A stretch of DNA of 21,131 nt from an uncultured Porphyromonadaceae bacterium (GCA_902491515.1 CABUIC010000037.1:1-21131); one strand, 5' to 3'. Positions 1 through 7,547 are shown, counted from the stretch's first letter. Program-made: numbers and translations. The notes: a model not told the origin generated them from the sequence alone.

Positions 1-33
1 CAAAATATCTATGACTCTGGCAAACAATTAGTT

Positions 34-52
34 GGATATTTTCTGAATATCC
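34..52. repeat. Short perfect inverted repeat upstream of the transposase
   Basis: GGATATT and AATATCC form a perfect 7-bp stem around a 5-nt loop, about 45 bp before the transposase start. It could be part of the left end of the insertion sequence or a binding site for the transposase. No matching copy was found beyond the right end of the gene. Confidence 0.4.
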
Positions 53-94
53 CTATGTAGTAATTTAGAGGTAGCAAACAATAAATACTGTATC

Positions 95-1015
95 ATGATT
101 ACCGAGAGTAAAGTTACTGAAATTTTCTGTATTGCGGATGATTTTTGCAAGGAATTTGAAGTCGAGATGGCGAAAAACGTACTTCCGTCTTCTCCCTTCG
201 CATCGAAACGCCGCAGAAAGCGCATAATGTCCGATGCGGAGGTCATAACGATTCTGATCTGCTTCCACTTCAATACCTACCGCAACTTCAAGCATTATTA
301 TCTGTTATGCGTGTGCGGACATTGGAGACATCTGTTCCCACGCCGGTTCTCGTACAACCGTTTCGTGGAAATCATGCCGCGTTGCTTCGTGGCACTGACA
401 ATGTTTCTGCGTCTTGCCTGTTTCGGAGAATGCACCGGCATCAGTTTTGTTGACAGCACCTGTATCCCTGTAATCCATAACAGGCGTCAGTTCAACATGA
501 AGGTGTTCAAAGGTATCGCGGCAAAGGGCAAGAGCACCATGGGATGGTACGTCGGCTTCAAACTGCATCTCCTGTGCAACGAAAAGGGGGAGCTTGTGAA
601 CTTCGTCCTCACCCGCGCCAACGTCGATGACCGCGAGGTGTCAGTCATTGACACTCTGACAGATAAGGTGTTCGGCAAACTGTACGCCGACAAGGGTTAT
701 ATCTCGCAATCGCTTTTCGGACATCTGTGGGACAGGGGGGTGCATATCGTGACCGGCCTGCGCTCGAATATGAAACAGCGCCTCATGCCGCTTTACGACA
801 GGATAATGCTCCGCAAGATAAGCATCATCGAATCAATAAACGACATGCTCAAGAACGTGGCCCAGCTGGTGCATTCCCGCCACCGCAGCATCCACAATTT
901 TATCATGAACCTGCTTGCGGCAATGGGTGCGTATTGCTTCTTCTCCACAAAGCCGGAAGTCAATTTCGATTACGAGGTGCCTGAGTCCAACGGGCAGCTC
1001 GTCCTCTGGCTATAA
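95..1015 (+). CDS. IS982-family transposase (DDE type), apparently intact
   Basis: This 306-residue protein would catalyse cut-and-paste movement of its own insertion sequence. The N-terminal part (about 38-70) has the basic stretch SKRRRKRIMSDAEV followed by an aromatic segment (HFNTYRNFKHYYL), a layout I associate with IS982-family transposases. A DDE triad can be proposed: D120 in FVDSTCIPV, D199 in LYADKGYIS and E246 in SIIESINDMLKN, with a basic residue (K200) after the second aspartate. Length is normal for the family (about 290-310) and there is no internal stop or frameshift. Composition is less GC-rich than the genes further right, as expected for a mobile gene. The terminal inverted repeats could not be located in the flanks. 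The family call is from motif recognition; activity is inference. Confidence 0.88.
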   Translation: MITESKVTEIFCIADDFCKEFEVEMAKNVLPSSPFASKRRRKRIMSDAEVITILICFHFNTYRNFKHYYLLCVCGHWRHLFPRRFSYNRFVEIMPRCFVALTMFLRLACFGECTGISFVDSTCIPVIHNRRQFNMKVFKGIAAKGKSTMGWYVGFKLHLLCNEKGELVNFVLTRANVDDREVSVIDTLTDKVFGKLYADKGYISQSLFGHLWDRGVHIVTGLRSNMKQRLMPLYDRIMLRKISIIESINDMLKNVAQLVHSRHRSIHNFIMNLLAAMGAYCFFSTKPEVNFDYEVPESNGQLVLWL

Positions 1016-1333
1016 ACTGCACCGGTTGAAAAATCAGGCGACCAATGACTGGCCGCCCGATAATTCATGCCTAACTGTAATGTCGCCGAGTTGGATATCG
1101 TTATCCCGAACTCGCGTTATAAGGTATGGGATGCATGGGCATCAGAAGGTCCTGAAGGGATGTCGGGGTAGGGAACAGGCTCGTCTTTTTCTGAACAGGC
1201 TGCAAATGCCAGCGGCGCCGGAAACGCGAAAGCCAATGTCCCTCAGCAGGTTTATGTTTTTTTTCATAAGATTACGCTCCGGAGGCCCGGCGGAGATATG
1301 AATTAAGAAAACGTGAGCCAACTATGCCACGTC

Positions 1334-1466
1334 GTAGTTTGAAGGTCGTAGGAAACTGTTGGAACTGATGTAACAATTGCTACCACGCTAAGCGCGAGAG
1401 AACCACTATGCTATCCTTGTCCTTGAAGAATTTCCTACGTCCTCAAACTACAAGATAAGCATAGTG
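1334..1466. repeat. Interleaved inverted repeats, possible structured RNA or small non-autonomous element
   Basis: Two inverted-repeat pairs interlock. Arm A (1334-1355) pairs with A' (1431-1451), about 21 bp with one mismatch and one extra base. Arm B (1404-1412, CACTATGCT) pairs perfectly with B' (1458-1466). The order A-B-A'-B' is that of a pseudoknot if transcribed. B' can instead fold locally (AAGCA-TAG-TGCTT). The outer pair also fits terminal repeats of a roughly 118-bp miniature element, but no target duplication is obvious. The pairings are seen directly; any function is inference. Confidence 0.45.
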
Positions 1467-1480
1467 CTTCTTATTTTGCT

Positions 1481-1514
1481 AAAAAAAGTCGGACGGGCTT
1501 TGGCCTATCCGACT
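1481..1514 (-). terminator. Rho-independent terminator of the beta-helix lipoprotein gene
   Basis: Read on the minus strand, a 28-nt hairpin (7-bp stem AGTCGGA/TCCGACT, symmetric 2x2 internal loop, 3-bp GGC/GCC stem, tetraloop) is followed directly by seven T residues. It lies about 115 bp past the stop codon of the leftward gene ending at 1630, which fits a terminator for that transcript. Confidence 0.8.
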
Positions 1515-1629
1515 GCAAAGTTAAATCTTTTTTATAAAAAATCTGTCATGTTTGACTCAAAAATTGAGGCAAATGGAGATAGGAAACCCAAATGCGGAGA
1601 GAAGCGTCCGCTTTTGCGTCGGATGGCTC

Positions 1630-3042
1630 TTATTCCTTCGCGGGTACGAAGGTGTAGGCGCCGAGGTCGAGGGCACGGGGAACGCCGTAGAAGTCGGCGG
1701 CGGGGAAGTCGGCGGGGTAGAGGGTGCGGTCGGCTGCGCCTATGGCCTGGCTGTCGGGGCGCAGGCGATAGTCGAAGATGTAGTCTTCGCGGACGGTGTA
1801 GTAGAGCGGGTCCTCGCCCCAGATGCAGTTTATGAACTCGTTGTCGTCCTTGCCCTCGGCGCGGATGAGGCAGCGGCGCACGCGGACGTCGGTGCCTTCG
1901 AGCGAGCCGTGGGAGAAGTCGTCGCCGAGGCCGTAGACGATGGAGTTGTTGAATTCGGCTTTGAGGTATGGTAGGCCGCTTTCGTCATCGGCGCCGGTCT
2001 TGGGGTCGCTGCTGACGTGGGCGAGCCATATCGCCGGGCCGGAAATGGCCGAGAAGAGGTAGTTGTTGGCGAAGGTGCATCCGCTGAAGAGGTGCTCGCC
2101 GCCCTGAAGGTAGACGAGGCCGTCGGCGGCTTCGGCAAACTCGGAGCCGAGGGCTCGGATCCGCGAGTGGTACGCCTCGAGGGCCGAGCCGGCTGAGTTG
2201 TGGAGCCGTGAGTTGATGATGGTGAGGGGTGCGGAGTCGACTGTGACGCCCTGTGCGGTGTTGCGGATGTCTGTGTGGCTGATGAGGTTGTCGGTGGAGG
2301 TGCCGAGGATGAAGACTCCGGTCCACTGGTTCGACATGATGTCGAATGAAATGTCGGCCACGACGTTTCCGGTGCGGTCGCCGCAGAGGTTGACGGGGGC
2401 TTGGGGGGTGCCGAGGCTCCGGAGGGAACCGCGGACAACGAGCATGGCCTTGTCGTGGAAATGGAGCCGGGCGCCGGGGTCGAGGGTGAGGGTGGCGCCG
2501 GGGGCCACGACGAGCGAGTCGTAGATCTGGTACGGGAGTTCGGCCGTCAGGTGTGTGTCCTGCGCGAGGGTCAGGCCGCGGAGACGCCGGACATTCTGGC
2601 CCGTGGCGGCGAGTACGACCGAGCGCTTCACGCCGTTGGTGGTGAAGTCGAGCGAGGCGGTGATTTCCGTGGGCTTTGCGGTCGCGTTTTCGGGGAGGGT
2701 GGCCTCGACGAGCACGAAAATAGAGTCGTTGGCACGGATTTCCACGTTGGAGAACGTTTCGCCGCTGAGGCCGTCAACGTTCATGCGGAAATGTGTGGCG
2801 TCAGGGCCGGAGATGCGGATGTCGGAGATGTTCAGGCCTTTGGAGTGGCGGTTGTAGACCACCATGCGTGATGTCGGCGAGGGTTCGTCGGTGAAGATGA
2901 GGCCGAGGTCGAGGGTGTCGGCCGGGAACTCGGGCTGGTCGGAGGGCGATGCCGTGAAGCCGTCCTCGATGCACGAGGCGGTCCCGAAGAGCATGGCGGC
3001 TCCGGAGAGAAGAAGAAATATGCGGAAAATGAGCTTGTTCAT
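1630..3042 (-). CDS. Right-handed beta-helix lipoprotein
   Basis: This 470-residue predicted lipoprotein has no known specific substrate. The start at 3042 is chosen because it gives a proper lipoprotein signal (MNKLIFRIFLLLSGAAMLFG, lipobox TASC, lipid cysteine C24); an upstream in-frame start at 3099 would put 19 untypical residues before it. The residues after the cysteine (IEDG) are acidic and fit Bacteroidetes surface-export signals. About 35-150 resembles an Ig-like ASPM/SPD-2/Hydin domain (NISDIRISGPDATHFRMN). About 165-440 has short repeating beta turns typical of parallel beta-helix proteins, ending in a family-like tail (SQAIGAAD, RALDLGAYTF). Such folds occur in polysaccharide-binding or -cleaving proteins, but catalytic residues cannot be assigned. 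It is transcribed divergently from the esterase operon and ends in the terminator at 1481-1514. Confidence 0.82.
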   Translation of the reverse strand: MNKLIFRIFLLLSGAAMLFGTASCIEDGFTASPSDQPEFPADTLDLGLIFTDEPSPTSRMVVYNRHSKGLNISDIRISGPDATHFRMNVDGLSGETFSNVEIRANDSIFVLVEATLPENATAKPTEITASLDFTTNGVKRSVVLAATGQNVRRLRGLTLAQDTHLTAELPYQIYDSLVVAPGATLTLDPGARLHFHDKAMLVVRGSLRSLGTPQAPVNLCGDRTGNVVADISFDIMSNQWTGVFILGTSTDNLISHTDIRNTAQGVTVDSAPLTIINSRLHNSAGSALEAYHSRIRALGSEFAEAADGLVYLQGGEHLFSGCTFANNYLFSAISGPAIWLAHVSSDPKTGADDESGLPYLKAEFNNSIVYGLGDDFSHGSLEGTDVRVRRCLIRAEGKDDNEFINCIWGEDPLYYTVREDYIFDYRLRPDSQAIGAADRTLYPADFPAADFYGVPRALDLGAYTFVPAKE

Positions 3043-3129
3043 TTGGTTTGTAGGCCTGACGGTCCCGTCGGGGGAGCCGTCTGCTTGGTAATAACGCAAA
3101 AATCAGGCCGAATATTGCCAAAAAATTGT

Positions 3130-3137
3130 TATCTTTG
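3130..3137 (+). promoter_or_regulatory. Bacteroidetes -7 promoter box for the esterase-recF operon
   Basis: TATCTTTG, within TTATCTTTGCAG, matches the Bacteroidetes -7 consensus TAnnTTTG. Its position predicts transcription starting at about 3142-3144, at or next to the ATG at 3144, so the mRNA would be leaderless or nearly so. It also makes the upstream in-frame start at 3126 unlikely. No good -33 TTTG was seen at the usual spacing. Confidence 0.65.
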
Positions 3138-3143
3138 CAGGAT

Positions 3144-3968
3144 ATGAAAAAATTACAGACAATTCTGCGCCCTGCGGCGCTGGCGGCGGCCGTGCTTCTC
3201 GGGTGCGCGGGCGCACGTGCCGCGCGCATCGACTCCCTGTCATTGGTCTCGCCGCTCCTGCCGGAGCCGATGGCCGTAAGGGTGATAGTGCCCGATTCCC
3301 CGGCCGATTCCATCCCCACCGTCTATCTTCTCAACGGCTACGGAGGCGACTGCACCCAGTGGACCACGACCTGTCCCGAGCTTCCCGCCTACGCCGACGC
3401 ATACGGCATGCTCATGGTGCTTCCTTCGGGGATGGAGAGCTGGTATGTGGACTCGCCCGTGCGTCCCGATATGCAGATGGCGTCCTTCATCACTAAGAAA
3501 CTTATTCCCGAGATTGACCGCCGCTACCACTCCGACTCGTCGCGGCGCGCCATAACGGGCCTGAGCATGGGCGGCCACGGCGCCCTCACTCTCGCGATGG
3601 ACAATCCCGGACTTTTTGCCGCCGCCGGAAGCACCAGCGGCGGAGTGGACCTCAGACCTTTCGCAGACCGCTGGGGACTTGTCGGACTGCTCGGAGAGCC
3701 GGCGGAAAATCCCCTTGTGTGGGAGAAGGTTAGCGCTGTGGCGAGGGTCGACTCCCTCAGGGAGAAGGCCCCGGACCTCCGCATCATCTTCGACTGCGGC
3801 ACGGACGACTTCTTCGCCGGCGTGAACGACGAACTCCACCGCCGGATGCTCGCCGCAGAGGTACCCCACGACTATATCTCGCGCCCCGGAAGGCACTCCC
3901 ATGCCTACTGGCGCAACTCAATAGCATACCACCTCCTCTTCTTCGACCGCCTTTTCCGAGAAAAATGA
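3144..3968 (+). CDS. Secreted alpha/beta-hydrolase, putative esterase family (esterase D-like)
   Basis: This 274-residue exported serine esterase has an unknown natural substrate. The start at 3144 is preferred over 3126 because a -7 promoter box overlaps the upstream codons and the signal peptide (MKKLQTILRPAALAAAVLLG) then begins with the typical MKK. Cleavage may follow ARA, or C21 in LLGC may be lipidated. The triad is visible: nucleophile S141 in GLSMGGHGAL, Asp in DCGTDDFF (about D221) and His in GRHSHAYW (about H251), as in the putative-esterase family PF00756 (S-formylglutathione hydrolase and acetylxylan or feruloyl esterase relatives). LLNGYGGDCTQW is the usual oxyanion-side loop. 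Its stop overlaps the recF start by 4 nt, so the two are probably co-transcribed and translationally coupled. Confidence 0.88.
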   Translation: MKKLQTILRPAALAAAVLLGCAGARAARIDSLSLVSPLLPEPMAVRVIVPDSPADSIPTVYLLNGYGGDCTQWTTTCPELPAYADAYGMLMVLPSGMESWYVDSPVRPDMQMASFITKKLIPEIDRRYHSDSSRRAITGLSMGGHGALTLAMDNPGLFAAAGSTSGGVDLRPFADRWGLVGLLGEPAENPLVWEKVSAVARVDSLREKAPDLRIIFDCGTDDFFAGVNDELHRRMLAAEVPHDYISRPGRHSHAYWRNSIAYHLLFFDRLFREK

Positions 3969-5110
3969 TAGTCCGAAGCCTAAGACTCACCAATTTCAAG
4001 AACATCGCCGACGCGTCGCTTGATTTCTCTCCGAAAATCAACTGCCTTCTCGGCGACAACGGTATGGGCAAGAGCAACCTCCTCGACGCCCTCTACACCC
4101 TGAGCTTCAGCAAGAGCTTCTCGGGTCTGACGGACGCCATGCTGGTGAAGCGCGGCGAGGAATTCTCCCTGCTCTCGGCAATGTATTTCCGCCACGGACT
4201 CGACGAGGAGCTGACCCTCGGCCTGCGTCCGCCCAGGCGCAAGGTGCTCAAGCGCGGAGGCAAGGAATACGGGCGACTCTCCGAGCATATAGGCAGCTTC
4301 CCGCTGGTCCTCCTCTCGCCGGCTGACAATGCCCTCGTCGACGTGGGAGCCGAGGAACGGCGCCGCTTCCTCGACCAGATTATCTCGCAGAACGACCCTC
4401 GCTATCTCGAGGCACTCGGCCGCTACGCCACGGCCCTCCGCCAGCGCAACGCCCTACTGCGCGAGGGCTCTGCGGACCGACAGCTTTTTCTGGCTCTCGA
4501 GCTTCAGCTCGACCGCGCGGGCTCGTACCTCACGGCGGCGCGACAGAAGGCCGTCGGCGAGCTTCTGCCCATCTTCGGGAAATATTACCGGGCCATCGCC
4601 GCCACGGACGAGGGCGTGGCAATGACATACCGCTCGGGCATCCTCGACAGCGGATGTTCGCTCACCGAACTACTCGAGCGCGAGCGGCGCCGCGACGAAA
4701 TCCTGAAGCACACCACCGTAGGGCCGCACCGCGACGACCTCGAGCTCACCATCGGCGGCCTTCCGGCCCGCCGGGGAGCCTCCCAGGGGCAGATCAAGAC
4801 CATCACCACGGCGTTGCGCCTCGCCCAGTACGAGCTCCTGTACCGCGGGCTCGGCATCCGCCCACTGCTCCTCCTCGACGATATCTTCGACAAACTCGAC
4901 ACCGGCCGCGTGGGCCGCATCATGGCGCTCCTCGTCGACGAGGACGGCCCCTTCGGCCAGATTTTCATAACCGACACCAACCGCCAGCACCTCGACGAAA
5001 CCGTGGCCGGCCTCCCTGCGAAGACACCCGCCGGGGAGGACACCTGCCGCCTCTGGAGCGTGGCCGACGGCGTGTTCACACCCATTCCCTTCGGTCATGA
5101 AGAAAGTTGA
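3965..5110 (+). CDS. recF: DNA replication and repair protein RecF
   Basis: RecF is an SMC-like ATPase of the RecFOR pathway. It binds gapped DNA at stalled forks and helps load RecA. This 381-residue copy is full length, with Walker A GDNGMGKSN (30-38), ABC signature GASQGQIKT (271-279), Walker B LLLLDD (301-306) and D-loop FDKLD. The N-terminal IVRSLRLTNFKNI is the family hallmark. The ATG overlaps the esterase stop as ATGA, and the 3' end overlaps the DUF721 gene by 14 nt. A recF-DUF721 order is common in Bacteroidetes. No own promoter is visible, so expression probably depends on the promoter before the esterase. Confidence 0.97.
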   Translation: MIVRSLRLTNFKNIADASLDFSPKINCLLGDNGMGKSNLLDALYTLSFSKSFSGLTDAMLVKRGEEFSLLSAMYFRHGLDEELTLGLRPPRRKVLKRGGKEYGRLSEHIGSFPLVLLSPADNALVDVGAEERRRFLDQIISQNDPRYLEALGRYATALRQRNALLREGSADRQLFLALELQLDRAGSYLTAARQKAVGELLPIFGKYYRAIAATDEGVAMTYRSGILDSGCSLTELLERERRRDEILKHTTVGPHRDDLELTIGGLPARRGASQGQIKTITTALRLAQYELLYRGLGIRPLLLLDDIFDKLDTGRVGRIMALLVDEDGPFGQIFITDTNRQHLDETVAGLPAKTPAGEDTCRLWSVADGVFTPIPFGHEES

Positions 5111-5387
5111 GGCCCGGAGCGTGGGGGAAATCATGCAGGGCATGATCGACATGGCCGGGATGGGCGACGACTATGAGCGCTACCGCCTCTGCTACCTGTG
5201 GAGCGAGGTCGTGGGACCGGCGATAAACCGCTACACCGCACGCCGGTACATCGAGGGCACGACGCTCCACGTATTCATCACCTCCGCCTCTCTGAAAAAC
5301 GAAATCTCATACCTCCGCCCGCAGCTCGTCAGCCGCCTGAACGAGGCCGTGGGCAAGGATATTATAACTGACATAATGATTCATTGA
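5097..5387 (+). CDS. DUF721 (DciA-like) protein
   Basis: This small protein of 96 residues belongs to the DUF721/DciA-like family. DciA proteins act as loaders or operators of the replicative helicase DnaB in bacteria that lack DnaC; the Bacteroidetes version is assumed, not shown, to do the same. Visible features are the N-terminal helix (SVGEIMQGMIDMAGM), the central WSEVVGPAINRYT motif typical of the family, and the strand-rich segment TLHVFITSASLKNEISYLRPQL. The start overlaps recF by 14 nt and the gene is followed after 5 nt by the thioesterase, so it is an operon member. Confidence 0.85.
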   Translation: MKKVEARSVGEIMQGMIDMAGMGDDYERYRLCYLWSEVVGPAINRYTARRYIEGTTLHVFITSASLKNEISYLRPQLVSRLNEAVGKDIITDIMIH

Positions 5388-5392
5388 ACGCT

Positions 5393-5842
5393 ATGGCTAA
5401 ACCCGTCATCGCCGAAACCCCTTATCTTTTCCGCCACAGGCTCCCCGTCCAGATTCGTTTTAACGACATCGATCTTCTCGGGCATCTCAACAATGCCGTG
5501 TATCTCCAGTTCATGGACCTCGGCAAGGCCAACTATTTCCGCCAGTTCATGGACGGCGGCCGCTTCAACTGGGACACCCTCGGTCTCGTAATCGCAAATA
5601 TCAACATCAATTTTCTCGCGCCGACATTTATCCACGAAGACCTCGAGGTGCAGACTGCCGTGGCCTCCATCGGCGCGAAGAGCCTCGTGCTCGACCAGCG
5701 CGTGTGCTCCATCACCACGGGTGAAATCAAGGCCTCAGCCATGGTGACGATGGTGTGCTACAACACAAAAACAGGCGCCACCGAAGCCATAAGCGACGAG
5801 TGGCGCCATAAAATCAGCGTTTACGAGGGCCGGACCCTGTAA
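5393..5842 (+). CDS. Acyl-CoA thioesterase, hotdog (4HBT) family
   Basis: This 149-residue cytoplasmic hotdog-fold thioesterase probably hydrolyses acyl-CoA; the exact substrate cannot be told. The N-terminal motif RFNDIDLLGHLNNAVYLQF (about 22-40) is the 4HBT signature, with D25/D27 as candidate catalytic acids. The following strand IANININFLAPTFIHEDLEV fits the family core. The ATG at 5393 is preferred; a TTG at 5384, three codons upstream and overlapping the DUF721 gene, is a possible alternative. It is last in the operon, and its TAA directly abuts the stop codon of the convergent aminotransferase, leaving no room for a dedicated terminator. Confidence 0.9.
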   Translation: MAKPVIAETPYLFRHRLPVQIRFNDIDLLGHLNNAVYLQFMDLGKANYFRQFMDGGRFNWDTLGLVIANININFLAPTFIHEDLEVQTAVASIGAKSLVLDQRVCSITTGEIKASAMVTMVCYNTKTGATEAISDEWRHKISVYEGRTL

Positions 5843-7042
5843 TTATTTCAGCTTCCCCAGCGCTTCCGCTATGCGGCGTATGGCCTCGCGGATATTGTCG
5901 TCGGAGGTGGCGTAGCTCAGGCGGATATAGCCCGGAGCGCAGAAGGCCGAGCCTGCCACCGTTGCCACATGCGCCTCCTCGAGGAGGTACATCGCAAGGT
6001 CGGAGTCCGTCTCTATCGTCTTGTCGCCGAAGCGTTTGCCGAGATAGGCGCTGACCTCGGGGAAGAGGTAGAAAGCGCCCTGCGGGCGGTTGACCTTGAG
6101 CCCGGGGATTTTCGAGGCGAGCTCCACCACGAGGTTCCTGCGGCGCTCGAAAGCTTTCCGCATCTCCTCCACACAGTCCTGCGGCCCGGAGTAGGCAGCC
6201 TCAGCTGCTTTCTGGGCGATGGACGACACGCCGGAGGTCATCTGCCCCTGAAGCTTGCTCACGGCCTTGGCCATCTCTGAGGGGGCGGCCACGTAGCCTA
6301 TGCGCCAGCCGGTCATGGCGTAGGCCTTCGATACGCCGTTGATAACGGCCACCCGTCCCTCCAGCTCGGGGAAGGATGCCATCGAGGTGTAGGGCTCGCC
6401 CGTGTAGTTGATATGCTCGTAGATTTCATCGGAAAGAACGAGTATGTCCGGTCGGTCGGCGAGCACGTCGACGAGGCCCTGAAGCTCTCCGCGGGAGTAG
6501 ACGCTGCCGGTGGGGTTCGAGGGAGAGCATAACAGAACGGCGCGGGTGCGGGGTGTGAGGGCTGCGCGGAGCTGCTCCGGAGTAATCTTGAAGTCCTGCT
6601 CGATGCCTGTCAGCACAGTCACGGGGACGCCTCCAGCGAGCTTTACCATCTCCATGTAGCTCACCCATGCCGGAACGGGAATGAGCACCTCGTCGCCGGG
6701 GTTCACCGTGGCGAGGATGGCGTTGCACAGGGCGTGCTTCGCGCCGTTGCCTACTACAATCTGCTCGGGGGCGAAGTCCACGCCGTTTTCCCTCCGGAGC
6801 TTCTCGCTCACGGCCTTGCGGAGGCTCAGATAGCCGGGCACAGGGCTGTAGAACGAAAAATTATCGTCTATCGCCTTCACCGCCGCGGCCTTGATGTGGT
6901 CGGGCGTGTGGAAGTCCGGCTCACCTACCGAGAGGTTGATGACGTCCACGCCCCGGGCGCGGAGCTCGGAGCTTTTCTGCGACATTGCGAGGGTCTGGCT
7001 CGCGGCCAGCGACTGCACTCTGCGGGATATGTTCTGCTGCAT
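5843..7042 (-). CDS. aspC: Pyridoxal-phosphate aminotransferase class I/II, aspartate aminotransferase type
   Basis: This 399-residue PLP enzyme probably transfers the amino group between aspartate and 2-oxoglutarate, linking amino-acid synthesis to the TCA cycle; a prephenate or aromatic preference cannot be excluded. The start at 7042 (MQQNISRRVQSLA) is chosen because a -7 promoter box lies at 7097-7104, inside the longer open frame that begins at 7180. Class Ib features are INLSVGEPDFHTP near the N-terminus, the SPSNPTG motif (N176), LSDEIYEHI (D205, Y208), the PLP-binding lysine K239 in NGVSKAYAMTGWRIGY, R247 for the phosphate and R374 in YIRLSY for the substrate carboxylate. Length is normal. 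The gene is monocistronic and convergent with the thioesterase. Confidence 0.93.
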   Translation of the reverse strand: MQQNISRRVQSLAASQTLAMSQKSSELRARGVDVINLSVGEPDFHTPDHIKAAAVKAIDDNFSFYSPVPGYLSLRKAVSEKLRRENGVDFAPEQIVVGNGAKHALCNAILATVNPGDEVLIPVPAWVSYMEMVKLAGGVPVTVLTGIEQDFKITPEQLRAALTPRTRAVLLCSPSNPTGSVYSRGELQGLVDVLADRPDILVLSDEIYEHINYTGEPYTSMASFPELEGRVAVINGVSKAYAMTGWRIGYVAAPSEMAKAVSKLQGQMTSGVSSIAQKAAEAAYSGPQDCVEEMRKAFERRRNLVVELASKIPGLKVNRPQGAFYLFPEVSAYLGKRFGDKTIETDSDLAMYLLEEAHVATVAGSAFCAPGYIRLSYATSDDNIREAIRRIAEALGKLK

Positions 7043-7096
7043 CGTTGTATTTATATATAATAAGGAGTATTCGCGGCCAGTTGGGCCCGCGCAGTG

Positions 7097-7104
7097 CAAA
7101 GTTA
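7097..7104 (-). promoter_or_regulatory. -7 promoter box for the aminotransferase gene
   Basis: On the minus strand, TAACTTTG (within TAACTTTGCAC) is a good Bacteroidetes -7 box. It predicts a leader of about 45 nt before the ATG at 7042. The -33 region is not clear. Confidence 0.6.
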
Positions 7105-7259
7105 CGAAAAATTTCGCTTGCCGGGCAGCGGCGCCGACATGTTTTTTCAAGGAGGGCTCCGAAGTGTTAATAGAAGACATTAATTAAGTTAAAAACGTTA
7201 AAGTTGGGGCGTTCCGTCCGTTTTCGGACAAAAAATGGAGGAAAATCAAAGTTTTTTAA

Positions 7260-7289
7260 TTTTCTTTGTACTCGATTTGACAAAGAAAA
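7260..7289. repeat. 10-bp perfect inverted repeat
   Basis: TTTTCTTTGT and ACAAAGAAAA flank a 10-nt loop in an AT-rich stretch. It may be an operator, a weak bidirectional terminator or part of a dispersed repeat. The sequence alone does not decide. Confidence 0.5.
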
Positions 7290-7470
7290 AAGAAACTGAA
7301 GCAAGTACCCAAAGACGTCACCTTAGGATTCTAAACACCGTGATTGACTTAAAGGATTGGTAGTCACATTGTTCTAAGAGCTCAAGCCGTCTGAGTCGCC
7401 CATCTCCCGGATTCGCTTCATGTCCGGAGCCGCTATTGTGGCCTAAAGCCCGCCGCTTTCACGCCGCATA

Positions 7471-7478
7471 CCCCCCCC
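7471..7478 (+). repeat. C8 homopolymer tract upstream of susC
   Basis: Eight consecutive C residues lie about 70 bp before the susC start. Such tracts can change length by slippage and so alter promoter spacing. No promoter box of recognisable quality surrounds it, so a role in expression is speculative. Confidence 0.4.
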
Positions 7479-7547
7479 TCGCTTTCTTCCACCTTCAGCT
7501 AAATACAAAACATTTTATATCCAAGTTAAACTTTAAACACCCCTTGC

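Larger units (their letters stand above)
1016..1629. other. Gene-poor region between the transposase and the beta-helix lipoprotein
   Basis: I see no convincing gene here. The short open frames lack recognisable motifs and look like chance. The stretch should contain the right end of the insertion sequence, although no terminal inverted repeat is visible. It holds a hairpin at 1087-1114 (CGAGTT-GGATA, loop, TATCC-CG-AACTCG), a pair of short direct repeats GAACAGGCT near 1171 and 1193, an interleaved set of inverted repeats at 1334-1466, and the terminator of the leftward gene at 1481-1514. Confidence 0.6.
7181..7547. other. Long intergenic region upstream of the susC-like gene
   Basis: This stretch has no gene I can support. 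It contains a GTCCG-TTTT-CGGAC hairpin (7216-7229), a perfect 10-bp inverted repeat TTTTCTTTGT/ACAAAGAAAA (7260-7289, 10-nt loop), a bulged hairpin with arms CCGGA and TCCGG near 7407-7427 and a run of eight C at 7471-7478. No clean TAnnTTTG box is seen before susC; GTTAAACTTTAAAC near 7525 is only a loose match. The region probably carries the control of the uptake locus, perhaps in a long leader. Confidence 0.5.

Noticed and set aside
1515..1523. TAACTTTGC on the minus strand as a promoter for a small RNA
   Set aside because: It has no -33 element and runs immediately into the terminator hairpin at 1487-1514, so a productive transcript is unlikely; it may still be a decoy match.
1830..2524. 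Overlapping frames within the beta-helix lipoprotein gene on both strands
   Set aside because: They are Ser/Thr/Pro- or Arg-rich shadows of GC-rich coding DNA with no motifs; the lipoprotein frame has a proper signal peptide and terminator.
7043..7180. N-terminal extension of the aminotransferase
   Set aside because: A -7 promoter box lies within it and the family N-terminus begins near 7042.
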